Shown: positions 1-9,420 of the stretch, piece after piece | Numbering within the stretch: the first letter of the stretch is position 1 | How the letters are laid out: each line of letters opens with the position of its first letter | From: Plumapathes pennacea | Lineage: Eukaryota > Cnidaria > Anthozoa > Antipatharia > Myriopathidae | Assembly: GCA_964036295.1 (NCBI GenBank) | Contig: OZ038470.1 | Span: 4,217,501-4,281,500 of the forward strand | Direction: 5' to 3' | Length of the DNA: 64,000 bases | Program-made: the position numbers and the translations under genes | The notes under the pieces: generated by a model | Told to the model about the DNA's origin: nothing | The model's database searches: none | What the model saw: only the letters and a program-made list of their open reading frames with translations

Positions 1-246
1 TCCATTCAGTGTTGGCCCGTTGTGCAGCAGCTATAAGCTGAGCCATGCTCAACTACCCAACATTGAATGGTGTAACCGGATTTTGCTATCGATTCTGTTC
101 CTTTATTCGTTTCCGGTTCCGGTTACCATATTTAGCGCATCACGTGCTACGAAGTAGTTTTTGGAAGAAGTTCACGACGAGATTAAAAGTGTTGTTGTCG
201 TTATGCGAAGTCCTCGATATTTACTGGAGATTTTAACTGTTACAAC

Positions 247-657
247 TTGGTGGAGAATTCAAAACCCGGAATGTCAACGACAGAGGAACTCAGAGGACTC
301 CTCGCTGGCCTCACAGCTGTGGTGAAACAACAAGCCGAGGCACAAAAAGCGACAACAGCACAGATTACGCAACTAACTGAAAGTTTGCTCGCACATGGCG
401 TGAATGCGACACCCGAACACACTGCACCGCTTCGGATGCCAGCGCTTCAACTGCCCACATTCACGTATGACAACACAGGACATGACAACGTAGAGGAATT
501 TTTAGAATCGTTCAACGAAAAATCATTCCACCTGAACATCAAAACACAGCTGGCCTTGCTCCAACAAGCCTGCGTGGGCGAGTGGCCAAATTCTGTCCTC
601 GCCATGGAGAAAATGAAATTTACGGGGGAAACCACAACACAGCAAAAGTGCTATTAG
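247..657 (+). pseudogene. Truncated gag-like fragment of an LTR retroelement
   Basis: An open frame of up to 136 codons, with a likely start at 271 (MSTTEELRGL). It has a coiled-coil-like N-terminus and then a gag-type stretch (LPTFTYDN, DNVEEFLESF, a Leu/Ala-rich tract). No zinc knuckle, protease or RT follows. The frame runs straight into the 2-kb duplicated segment at 649, so the element is cut there. The first 240 bases may be LTR or leader: an ACTTGGTGGAG tract at about 245 resembles the primer-site side of an LTR element, but no second LTR is visible. The family (Ty3 or BEL/Pao) cannot be fixed from this fragment. Read as a relic. Confidence 0.45.
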
Positions 658-2626
658 CTCGGTTTTTTTTTCGCAGCGGAATTCCCAAAGAAGCGGCAGA
701 ATAAGTTTTGGAAACTTCATTTTGAACTTTTCAAAAGGCAACCGAAATGGGTTTTGTTTTCTTAAACGGGCTGTTGACTTACCAATAATAAAGGAAATGC
801 GTCGAGGTTACTCAATTACAGTCACCCTTGATAAAGTGCTTTGATTTTTTCCCGCCCGAATTAAACACAGGATGTCAGAGTCGTTATGTACTTGGCCGAG
901 GGAGCAAAAGCTTCGTTCACACCACGATCCAGGCACCAATATGAACATGACTAAAAAATAGTGTCCGTGCCAGTACTCGAAAACAACGTGAAGCCCCGTG
1001 CCCAAGATTTGGTACAAGAACTATCGAAAAAGTCGCGTTCAAGCTGGTGCCCGAACAGTGCCCGGCCGACACGCCGCTTGCAAATCAAATCATACATCAA
1101 TAGTTATGGACCTACAATAGATAAACAGCGAATACTTAACAGCTATCTAATCCAAGCTGGCCGTGGCTGTAGCAGAATGTAAAACCCATATATACCTACA
1201 ACGTCTTTATTTCTTGACAGAACTTTGAGTCTAGTTCATATACTGATGAGCTACTTATAGCAAACTGCCCCGGCCGTTCTTATGCAAACATTCCCATATA
1301 ATGAATAGCGGACGTTTCACTCTGCATTTAATTGCTTTTAATTTAAAGCGCGGATTTACACTAGCATTCTAGATAGACTCGTATCACTAATATTCATTCA
1401 CTATCTTCGACGCCAGATAAATAGTACACGGACGAAGCGACGAAGAGCTATAAATTTGCAAACCTTGATTGTCTCTTGCCTGAACAAGCACAGACTGGTT
1501 TCGGTGATTTAAACCAGTAGTTGTCAGCTTGTTTGCCGAGAGTTCACCGCTTTCCTTTAATTTTTGACTATAGCTCGGTACTTCAAAGTCTATTTTTACT
1601 CAGCTTTATATGCAAAGTGTCAACTTTTGATACTATGTTCTTCTAACACAAGCGCCAGGCATGGTTATTGAATGATACAGTTTGGGGAGTTTAAACTACT
1701 TCGAGTGTGAGAAACCCGGCGATGGATCAGAGAGATTATTTCTGACAGAGGCGAAGGCAACATAGGGCTGTTTGATACTTTTATCACCGATCTGACCCTT
1801 GGGCTATCACTGAATTCTCCCCGACAAATCACTTTTCAAATGTTGACAGTGTCTGGATGTGTTTAACGCATAGAAATTAGACAATGTATGTAATGTCGAG
1901 TTACAAACGCTCGGTTTGAACAGTCCTCATTCTTCGAAAGGCAATCATTAGAAAGCACTAACTCCAGCGTAGCGACACAAGGCTCTGCTACAAGTTAATA
2001 GTATACTGACCTTGAGCACAGCCAACAAAGGCAAGCACGGCAAGCAGACAGACCGATAACGACATGATGAGCGTATTTTGATTTCTCCAGCGAGAGAGGA
2101 GCCACATTTGATTCTGTGGGTTCGTCACAACATGCAGTGCCGAATATCAATGCCAATAACCTCGACATCGCACCCTCAGCTTTTTATGTACTCTTCACGT
2201 GCTCCGCCCACTTTTCTATCATGCTCGATTGGAGACAACGCGACAGATATTCCTGGCATGGGACAGGCCCAAAAGTTACATGTTTTCATTTACTATACCC
2301 TGTTTGCGTAGATTATACGTCAATTTGGAGACCTTTAAAAGAGCTCTCCCTTAGCGTAACTTCTTCCACCGTCTGTCTTGCAGCTCGAATGCATGGTAAC
2401 GCTGCACGATTTTGGCACAAGTTCTAACCGCACAGGTTCAATAGGGGCATTGTTCTCGTTACCCTCCCAGCAACTGGAGCCTTACTACACAGAGAAAATT
2501 CTACTCGGTCTTTTTCCCACGGCTTCTGTTTTGTTAGTGTTCATAGGTGAATCAAAGTACGTAAGCACTGTTTGTATGCAAGCGCCGTTTCTCCTCTATT
2601 TACAAAACCTTGACACCTCATTAAAA
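649..2626. repeat. 2-kb duplicated segment, copy 1
   Basis: This stretch reappears in the same orientation at 22080-24063 with only scattered substitutions and short indels (by eye about 98% identical). It starts at TGCTATTAGCTCGG and ends at CACCTCATTAAAA. Copy 2 carries the promoter region, signal-peptide exon and start of intron 1 of the peroxidase fusion gene, so copy 1 holds a second version of these. No terminal inverted repeats or target duplications were seen at the ends, so it looks like a segmental duplication more than a transposon. On the left it abuts a gag fragment. Confidence 0.9.
2011..2065 (-). other. Duplicated signal-peptide exon (second copy)
   Basis: On the minus strand an ATG at 2065 opens 18 codons plus one base (MSLSVCLLAVLAFVG..AQ), a textbook secretory signal peptide, followed by a GT donor (GTCAGT). 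It equals exon 1 of the peroxidase fusion gene at 23448-23502 except for Tyr to Cys near the cleavage site and a donor change from GTGAGT to GTCAGT. The gene body for this copy is not in the window; transcription would run left, through the gag fragment and off the edge. It may serve a tandem paralogue further left or be an orphan exon. Confidence 0.6.
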
Positions 2627-2740
2627 CAAGACTGGAATTGCCAGTGAGCTCGTGGCGTGAGTTGGGTCGAGACGAGAATAAACTAACATTAAAAGTAGGG
2701 ACAAGAGCGAGACTCCCAGGAGGGGGGAGGGGGGTACTCA

Positions 2741-4480
2741 TCATAATTTTGAATTTTCAAATGCTAATACAACAAATTTTGTTCTCCTTTTTGCTTGTTG
2801 TTGAAAAATACAACTTAGGCAGTACGTTGAAATCCATAACAGAAAGCCAGTATTATTCCTTTTGTTTTGTGTAATAAGTTCATGAAGATTCTGCTTGCTT
2901 AAACTTTTGTCCTTAGACAGAACTCCTTGTCTTTTAGCAGTAAAGACAACATTAACATCAGTGCCTGCACATATCTCTAGTTCATTTGGTAAATCACTTA
3001 TCACAAGGTGTTTATCAACATTCATTTTCCTGTAAAATGTGTTACCTTTTTCAATTACAGCACTTAATGTATCAGAATTCCAATAGCTGCAAGATTTAAT
3101 TACAGAGAAACAAATGCTATAGAAAGAAATTGCACAGCACTGCTTACATTTGCAAATAATTGCTTTACTTCTTTGCTGAACAGTTGTAGGTTCTTCACAT
3201 CTGTGCCTGTTGTGTCTGTCTTCTGTTAGACAAATGTTTACTCCTTTAATTTCAAATGTAATGGCAGGCAAGTGTACATATAAAGTCTGGAAATATTCCA
3301 ATAAATTGCCAACTGAACGAAGTTCAATTAATACACATTTTCCTTCAGGATGTTCCATGCCAAAACTATCTCTACTATGAGAATCAAATACTTTGAACCT
3401 GCCACCTGACAAACAAAATACGGCTACAGTACTACAGCCTATTGTCAGAATAAAGCAGCTGAAATCCTGTCTGAGCAATAAATTAAAAGCCCCAGTTAGT
3501 GTTGTACAGTAAGCAAAGCCTTCGATGGGAAAGCAAGTTCCAAACAAATTACCCACGTAACTTTCACTGTATTGCAGCTCATACTGAGTTTCATATATTG
3601 TGACCATTCCAGGTAGATCTGTCAGCAGCAAAAAATAGTCCTTAGATAATTGCGAAAGAGTGGAATACAGATTGTTCCCAGCATTCATAATTTCGCTCAA
3701 ATCCTCTGATAAAGAAATAAAATTCGTGTGGTTAAATATGACAGCTGCTAGGAACATAGCTACACATTGTCGTCCAGCATTATCTCCAAATATTGCAGCA
3801 GCATTACCTTGACTGTACGGTGCAATGATCGTTTTGTTTGGATCGACAACTGAAGGACCGGGATTTTTTTCTATATCCCTTGACAGAGAAAACGCGTAGT
3901 AATTGATTTTGTGATTTCTATCTCTGAACACAGCTGGTCTCGAAATGCTTGTCCTTGAAGTCATTCTAAAATACAAACGTACCTTAGCACCTCGTTTACT
4001 TTTGACAAACTTCTTTTTGAACTTATAGCTTTCTCGCAGCGATGGTTTACTGATCCTAATTTTCTCTTTGCATTTCTGTGGCTTTCTATTGTTTCCATGT
4101 TTACGCGCACGTTCACGGAATGCATTAGCATTGTGAAGTACGTAAGCTCTGGTATAATCATGAACTTTTGACGACTCTGGGACATTCTTTGAAATGTATT
4201 CTCGTAATAGTCGCCTGCTTTTCCTCTCCTTGTTCAGAACGCGCGAAAGTTCATTCAAAGGCACTCGGCTTGGCTCACGACTTCGTCTTGGACGAGTTCG
4301 ATTTTCTTTGACATAAACATTACTGGGAATACAATAGAACTGCTCAAAGCGATATCTACCAACGACCACTTCTTCTTCAATCATGTTCCAATTTTCAAAT
4401 AATAACGCCACGTTATCTGCTGCCTGTTTGATCTTCATGGCACTGAGCCAAAATGTCGCAACAACAACACAAATGCACAA
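2741..4480 (-). CDS. Intronless ORF with 2A ribosome-skipping motif and cysteine-peptidase-like region
   Basis: A 579-codon frame; the start may be the Met at 4480 or the one 14 codons further in. Residues 50-200 are strongly basic (Arg/Lys-rich). Residues 202-209 read DIEKNPGP, an exact match to the 2A consensus D[VI]ExNPG|P, which would release a 208-residue N-terminal and a 371-residue C-terminal product from one ORF. Shortly after comes a motif ending GRQCVAM (Cys239), and about 125 residues on FDSHS (Asp366, His368). Cys and Asp/His in this order suggest a papain-fold cysteine or deubiquitinase-type peptidase (inference; no named family confirmed). 2A motifs in animals are known from non-LTR retroelements and some immune NLR genes. 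The setting among transposons suggests a mobile element or a domesticated part of one. No RT, transposase or helicase motif is present. Confidence 0.6.
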   Translation of the reverse strand: MCICVVVATFWLSAMKIKQAADNVALLFENWNMIEEEVVVGRYRFEQFYCIPSNVYVKENRTRPRRSREPSRVPLNELSRVLNKERKSRRLLREYISKNVPESSKVHDYTRAYVLHNANAFRERARKHGNNRKPQKCKEKIRISKPSLRESYKFKKKFVKSKRGAKVRLYFRMTSRTSISRPAVFRDRNHKINYYAFSLSRDIEKNPGPSVVDPNKTIIAPYSQGNAAAIFGDNAGRQCVAMFLAAVIFNHTNFISLSEDLSEIMNAGNNLYSTLSQLSKDYFLLLTDLPGMVTIYETQYELQYSESYVGNLFGTCFPIEGFAYCTTLTGAFNLLLRQDFSCFILTIGCSTVAVFCLSGGRFKVFDSHSRDSFGMEHPEGKCVLIELRSVGNLLEYFQTLYVHLPAITFEIKGVNICLTEDRHNRHRCEEPTTVQQRSKAIICKCKQCCAISFYSICFSVIKSCSYWNSDTLSAVIEKGNTFYRKMNVDKHLVISDLPNELEICAGTDVNVVFTAKRQGVLSKDKSLSKQNLHELITQNKRNNTGFLLWISTYCLSCIFQQQAKRRTKFVVLAFENSKL

Positions 4481-4908
4481 CAGTGAAACGTTGATTCCAA
4501 AGAAAAGTCAGATTTTCTGACGCTTTACTTGTATCAGCAAGAATAATACAAAGTAAAAGAATACAAAGTACCTTTAAGTTCACCTTCATACTAAACAGTT
4601 CCATATACACTATCAAGCGATGGCCAAGAATCGAAGTTGCTTCGCCGTTAATATCATTCGGGTTCTGATCTTTGCATTTGGAACCCCTTCGTTCAGCTTG
4701 TTCCTTCAAGTTCTCAACGTTCTGGACGTCAGGATCTTCGTACATTTCTGTACAGTTGTGCATAGCTATGCAGTTCATTGATAAGAACATTAATATGTTC
4801 TTTGATATGTTCACTGATATATTCATTGCTTCATTTGCGGCTTTTTTCAAAGCTTTCGAGGCTGAACGGACCGACCCAAGCCAAAACCGCTCAATGAAAT
4901 TTAGTGTG

Positions 4909-5069
4909 TGTTGTAATATTCCCCAGTTAAGACTTGACTACCACCCCCAGGGGACTTGAAGCCCTGATGTTACTGTAGGGCCACCCCGCAGCACAGGCTG
5001 CGACCACGTTGTGTTCAGTTCTTTTATTATTCAGTTGATCATAACAAGCAAAAAGTCGATATTAAAACA
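4909..5069 (+). repeat. 5' LTR
   Basis: 161 bp, TGTTGTAATATTCC...TATTAAAACA, identical to the 3' LTR at 9255-9415. It is short for an LTR. It is preceded by the target duplication GTGTG. Confidence 0.96.
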
Positions 5070-5087
5070 TGGTGTCAGCAGTGGGAT
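5070..5087 (+). other. Primer-binding site
   Basis: TGGTGTCAGCAGTGGGAT starts at the base after the 5' LTR. It begins with TGG, the complement of a tRNA CCA end, and fits best the 3' end of a tRNA-Leu (from memory of Leu tRNA acceptor stems; not searched). Confidence 0.75.
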
Positions 5088-5187
5088 ACAAGGTCCGAAG
5101 GCAGCTGTGAACGCCGTGCAATGTAAGCGAGTCCTACTCAGCCACGAGAGACAGTGAGTCGCGGCGTCCTGCTATATAATTCCCGAG

Positions 5188-8100
5188 ATGGATGAAAGAA
5201 ACATGTCGAAGCCTGGTCCATTGGTGCTGGACGCACACGCTTCGGAAAACTGGAGAAAGTTTCTGATGCAATTTGAAATTTACCTCATAGCCAAGGAGAA
5301 GGACGATAAACCGGACAAGTTAAAGGTAAATCTGTTGCTTAATTGTGCTGGACCAGAAGCCATTGAAGAGTACAGTCATTTTGTGTACAGTGGAGAAGAA
5401 AGCAACGACTCCTATGCAGTTGTTTGTAAGAAGTTCAAAGAATTATGTGAAGGGGCCAAGAATGTGATATATGAGCGACTAGTATTTAATCAACGAAACC
5501 AGAAAGAAGGAGAGCGGATCGACAGCTTCGTAAGTGAGCTCAAACGACTGTCTCTAACATGTGAATTTGGAGAGCTTCGAGATTCATTGATTAGGGATCG
5601 TGTCGTTGGAGGAGTCCTGTCTGACGACCTGAGAGGCGAGTTGCTCAAGAAGCCAGATCTCACTTTGGCGAGTGCTCATGACTATTGCAGGACATTCGAA
5701 GCCACAGAACTGCAGAAGTATAAGTTTGCCACGCCAGCACGTTCAAGTACCGAAGGTGCATCAAGAATTCAGCCGATATGGAAGGATCGTGGACAACACA
5801 TGAAGACTACTCGTGATCGTTCTTGTAAGTTCTGTGGATACAAGCATCCATTTACTCAACCAAACCGATGCCCTGCTTATGGAAAAAAATGCATGAAGTG
5901 CAGGAAACAGGGACACTTTGCAAAGGTATGTCAGAGTAGTTCACAAGTAGACACTGTTGCACAAGAGAATGTGTCTGAGGAAAGCAGCAGTCAGGATGTG
6001 CATGTTTACTTTGGATCAATTGAATTGGCAAGTGTTTCTGATCTCAAGAAAACAAGTAAGAGCATGATCTCAGTCAAGATTGCTGGAAGGGAGGTTCAAA
6101 TCAAAGCAGACACAGGTGCAGAGGCTACAGTTATCCCTTATCACTTATATAAAGAAATCACTAAGGTACCTCTACGCAAAATTCAGCAACCCCTGAAAGG
6201 CTGGCTTGCAACCAAACCTATACACCCAAAAGGTTGTGTACGCCTTCCCACAGTATACAAGAACCGCAAGGTGGATTTGTTGTACCTCGTTGTGGAAGGA
6301 GACTTCACACCTTTGCTCAGTTGTGATGCCTGTTTGGATTTAGAAGTCTTGAGATTCATGAACCTGCAACTCATAACTTCCTCAGAGCCCAATCCAGTCA
6401 TCCCAGAAGATGGGCCTAACCCAACCACCCCAGAAACATCCAAACAAGATGAAGACCAGAGTATCTTCAAAACTGATGCAGTTTTGAAGGAGTATCAGGA
6501 CTGTTTCAGTTACAAACCTGGCAAACTACCCAATGAAGTACATCTGGAAATTGATTCGTCAGTGCCACCAGTGATACACCCTCCCAGAAAAATCCCAGTT
6601 GCTCTGTTGGAACCAGCACGAGAAAAGCTTGAGGAGATGGAAGAAGATGGCATAATTGTGAAAGAGGAAGGGCATACACCTTGGGTGTCTTCAATGTTAA
6701 TTATTGACAAGAGAAAAGGCAAAGAGAAAGGCAAAAACACTCCACCATCGAAAGGAGAAGTAAGAATTTGCATTGACCCCAGAGATCTGAATAAGGCACT
6801 GAAGAGACCCCACTATCCTATGGTCACAGTGGAGGAGGTTGCCAATCGCCTGGCTAATGCGAAGATGTTCACATCGCTTGATGCATGCAGTGGATACTGG
6901 CAACTTCCTGTGGATGAAGAAAGTTCCAAGCTCCTCACATTTAACACCCCATGGGGGCGTTACCGATTCACAAGACTCCCTTTTGGTATTGCATCAGCTC
7001 CAGAAATCTACCAAAGGGAGATGGACAGACTTTTCGCAGGAATTCCTGTGGAAATAATTGTAGATGATTTCCTGATACATGGTGATAATCAAAGAGACAT
7101 TGACCAGAAACTGATGGAAGTGCTCGACAAGAGTCGAGAAGTGGGCTTGAAGTTCAATCCTAAGAAACTCAAACTCAGAGTTCCAGAAGTAGGGTATGTT
7201 GGGCATGTCCTTTCAGCTGAAGGATTAAAGCCAGATCCTGAGAAGATCAGAGCTATCAACGAAATGCCAGCTCCAACAGACAAGGAAGGCGTGCTACGGT
7301 TATTGGGAACTTTTAACTACCTAGACAAATTCATTGAGCACAAGGCTGATCTTCAAGGACCCATTTCACAACTGACCCAGAAAGATGCAGCATTCGTGTG
7401 GGACACACCACAACAGGAGGCCTTCAGTAAGCTGAAGACAGTCATCACCAGTGCACCTGTGCTGGCATACTTTGACAACAGCAAAGAGACAGTTCTAAAT
7501 GTGGATGCCAGCAGCACTGGACTGGGTGCAGTGATCATGCAAGAGGGCAGACCAGTGGCATACAGCTCAAAGACACTGACTAGCTGTGAGACAAGGTATG
7601 CCAATATTGAGAGAGAACTGTTGGCTATTGTATGGGGAGCACAGAAATTTCACACATACATGTATGGGCGCAGGGTCATTGTGGAAACGGATCACAAACC
7701 ACTGGAGTCTATATTCAAAAAGCCACTGAATGATGCCCCACCCCGACTACAGAGGATGCTCCTGAAACTGACCAAGTATGATCTCATTGTACGATATGTT
7801 CCTGGGAAGAAACAGGTCTTATCCGACTGTCTTAGCAGAGCACCACTCCAGGATACTGAACCAGCCAGCCCACCTGAAGATGTAATTGGAGTCAATCTCA
7901 TTGAGAAACTTGGTTTTGAAACCACCATACTTCAGAGATTCAGAGACAGTTCAGGTGCTGATGAGACTTCACGAGTAGTCATGGACTATGTCACTAAGGG
8001 TTGGCCTGCTGAGAAAGACCAGGTGGATGAACTGGCCAAAGAGTATTGGAGCTACAGAGAAGAGCTCAGTGTAGAGGATGGACTACTATTTAAACTTGAC

Positions 8101-9246
8101 AGAATAGTTGTCCCAAGATCACTGAGAGCTGATGTGTTGGATGAAATCCATGGAGCACACATGGGAGAAAGCAAAAGTCTATGCTTTGCCCGAGATTACG
8201 TATTCTGGCCCTCAATGACATCTCAAATCAAAGATAAAGTCAGCTCCTGTCCCATCTGCAATGCCTTCCGCAACAGACAACAGAAAGAATCATTGCATCC
8301 CCATGACATTCCAGGATTACCATGGCAAGTGGTCGGGACAGACCTCTTTGAATTTGCTGGCCAGACATACCTACTGGTCACTGACTTCTATTCAAAGTAC
8401 TTTGAAATAGAACTGCTTCGCCAGCAGACTGCCACTTGCCTCATCAACAACTTGAAGAAGATATTTGCAAGATTTGGAATTCCGGATGAGGTGGTGAGTG
8501 ACAATGGTTCTCAGTACAGCAATACCAGGAATTTATTCAACACTACACACCAGTTCAAACAATTTGCCAGTGAGTGGGGATTCCGTCATACAACAAGTTC
8601 ACCAGAGTATCCTCAATCCAATGGTGCTGCAGAACGGGCAGTACAAACTGCAAAACGTATTCTGAAGAAAGCTGCAGCAGACAACAAAGACCCATTTGAA
8701 GGGCTCTTGAAGTATCGAAATACACCTTTCGAAGATATTGGTGTATCCCCTGCACAGCTCCTGATGAGTCGACGAACTCGCACTATGATACCGACCCATC
8801 GACGTCTCTTACAGCCACAAGTGGTTGAGCCCGATCGAGTTGCGAAAGTACTTCAAGATCGCCAGAACAGTTCCAAGAAGAACTATGACAAGCAAAGTAG
8901 AGACTTACCTCCACTTGCAGTTGGAGATAAGGTGCGGATTCGACCAAACAGGGATCACGAGTGGCGTAAAGCTGAAGTCTTACCAAGGTCTTACCTAGTG
9001 CAGGATGAACGCGGCCGTGTCTTCAGACGGAATAGGCGACAGCTCATCTCAGTTCCAAATGACCGACCTATGAGTCCACAGATAAGTGTTCCTACTATGC
9101 ATTCAAAGCCACCTGATGCAGTGAGACCAGAACCAAGACCATTGGAAGTACCTGAGCAATCTCCACAGACAGTGGAACATCCACCTACCACAACAAAGTC
9201 TGGAAGACCAGTCAAGAAACCTCAAAGATACATTGAATCCTGTTAG
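5188..9246 (+). CDS. Ty3/Gypsy gag-pol polyprotein, single ORF
   Basis: 1352 residues. In order: gag (1 to about 200); Cys-rich knuckle region (CKFC at 213 through KCRKQGHFAKVC at about 248); aspartic protease with DTGA at 308-311; reverse transcriptase with GYWQLPV, LPFGIASAP and the active-site VDD (Asp626-Asp627; the usual YxDD carries Val-Asp-Asp here); RNase H with NVDASSTG (Asp773) and the ERELLAIV block; integrase with HHCC zinc site (GAHMGE to CPIC at 1021) and catalytic Asp1052, Asp1105 and Glu1149. The second Asp and Glu are 43 residues apart, longer than the classic 35, owing to a small insertion. A GDKVRI...RRNRRQL module closes the protein. The start at 5188 lies 118 bases after the LTR and is the first Met of the frame. 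No frameshift between gag and pol is needed. Every catalytic residue looked for is present. Confidence 0.96.
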   Translation: MDERNMSKPGPLVLDAHASENWRKFLMQFEIYLIAKEKDDKPDKLKVNLLLNCAGPEAIEEYSHFVYSGEESNDSYAVVCKKFKELCEGAKNVIYERLVFNQRNQKEGERIDSFVSELKRLSLTCEFGELRDSLIRDRVVGGVLSDDLRGELLKKPDLTLASAHDYCRTFEATELQKYKFATPARSSTEGASRIQPIWKDRGQHMKTTRDRSCKFCGYKHPFTQPNRCPAYGKKCMKCRKQGHFAKVCQSSSQVDTVAQENVSEESSSQDVHVYFGSIELASVSDLKKTSKSMISVKIAGREVQIKADTGAEATVIPYHLYKEITKVPLRKIQQPLKGWLATKPIHPKGCVRLPTVYKNRKVDLLYLVVEGDFTPLLSCDACLDLEVLRFMNLQLITSSEPNPVIPEDGPNPTTPETSKQDEDQSIFKTDAVLKEYQDCFSYKPGKLPNEVHLEIDSSVPPVIHPPRKIPVALLEPAREKLEEMEEDGIIVKEEGHTPWVSSMLIIDKRKGKEKGKNTPPSKGEVRICIDPRDLNKALKRPHYPMVTVEEVANRLANAKMFTSLDACSGYWQLPVDEESSKLLTFNTPWGRYRFTRLPFGIASAPEIYQREMDRLFAGIPVEIIVDDFLIHGDNQRDIDQKLMEVLDKSREVGLKFNPKKLKLRVPEVGYVGHVLSAEGLKPDPEKIRAINEMPAPTDKEGVLRLLGTFNYLDKFIEHKADLQGPISQLTQKDAAFVWDTPQQEAFSKLKTVITSAPVLAYFDNSKETVLNVDASSTGLGAVIMQEGRPVAYSSKTLTSCETRYANIERELLAIVWGAQKFHTYMYGRRVIVETDHKPLESIFKKPLNDAPPRLQRMLLKLTKYDLIVRYVPGKKQVLSDCLSRAPLQDTEPASPPEDVIGVNLIEKLGFETTILQRFRDSSGADETSRVVMDYVTKGWPAEKDQVDELAKEYWSYREELSVEDGLLFKLDRIVVPRSLRADVLDEIHGAHMGESKSLCFARDYVFWPSMTSQIKDKVSSCPICNAFRNRQQKESLHPHDIPGLPWQVVGTDLFEFAGQTYLLVTDFYSKYFEIELLRQQTATCLINNLKKIFARFGIPDEVVSDNGSQYSNTRNLFNTTHQFKQFASEWGFRHTTSSPEYPQSNGAAERAVQTAKRILKKAAADNKDPFEGLLKYRNTPFEDIGVSPAQLLMSRRTRTMIPTHRRLLQPQVVEPDRVAKVLQDRQNSSKKNYDKQSRDLPPLAVGDKVRIRPNRDHEWRKAEVLPRSYLVQDERGRVFRRNRRQLISVPNDRPMSPQISVPTMHSKPPDAVRPEPRPLEVPEQSPQTVEHPPTTTKSGRPVKKPQRYIESC

Positions 9247-9254
9247 GGGAGAGA
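9245..9254 (+). other. Polypurine tract
   Basis: AGGGGAGAGA lies directly upstream of the 3' LTR, where plus-strand priming takes place in LTR elements. It overlaps the end of the gag-pol stop codon. Confidence 0.8.
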
Positions 9255-9415
9255 TGTTGTAATATTCCCCAGTTAAGACTTGACTACCACCCCCAGGGGA
9301 CTTGAAGCCCTGATGTTACTGTAGGGCCACCCCGCAGCACAGGCTGCGACCACGTTGTGTTCAGTTCTTTTATTATTCAGTTGATCATAACAAGCAAAAA
9401 GTCGATATTAAAACA
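9255..9415 (+). repeat. 3' LTR
   Basis: Identical in all 161 positions by eye to the 5' LTR and followed by the target duplication GTGTG. Confidence 0.96.
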
Positions 9416-9420
9416 GTGTG

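Larger units (their letters stand above)
4909..9415 (+). mobile_element. Intact, recently inserted Ty3/Gypsy LTR retrotransposon
   Basis: A 4507-bp element bounded by identical 161-bp LTRs that begin TG and end CA. It is flanked by the 5-bp target duplication GTGTG (4904-4908 and 9416-9420). It holds one uninterrupted gag-pol frame, a primer-binding site directly after the 5' LTR and a purine tract directly before the 3' LTR. No difference between the LTRs was found by eye and the ORF has no stop, so the insertion is very recent and the element may still be mobile. The single fused gag-pol frame, short LTRs and Leu-type primer site recall the Mag/SURL group of Ty3/Gypsy (inference). Confidence 0.96.
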
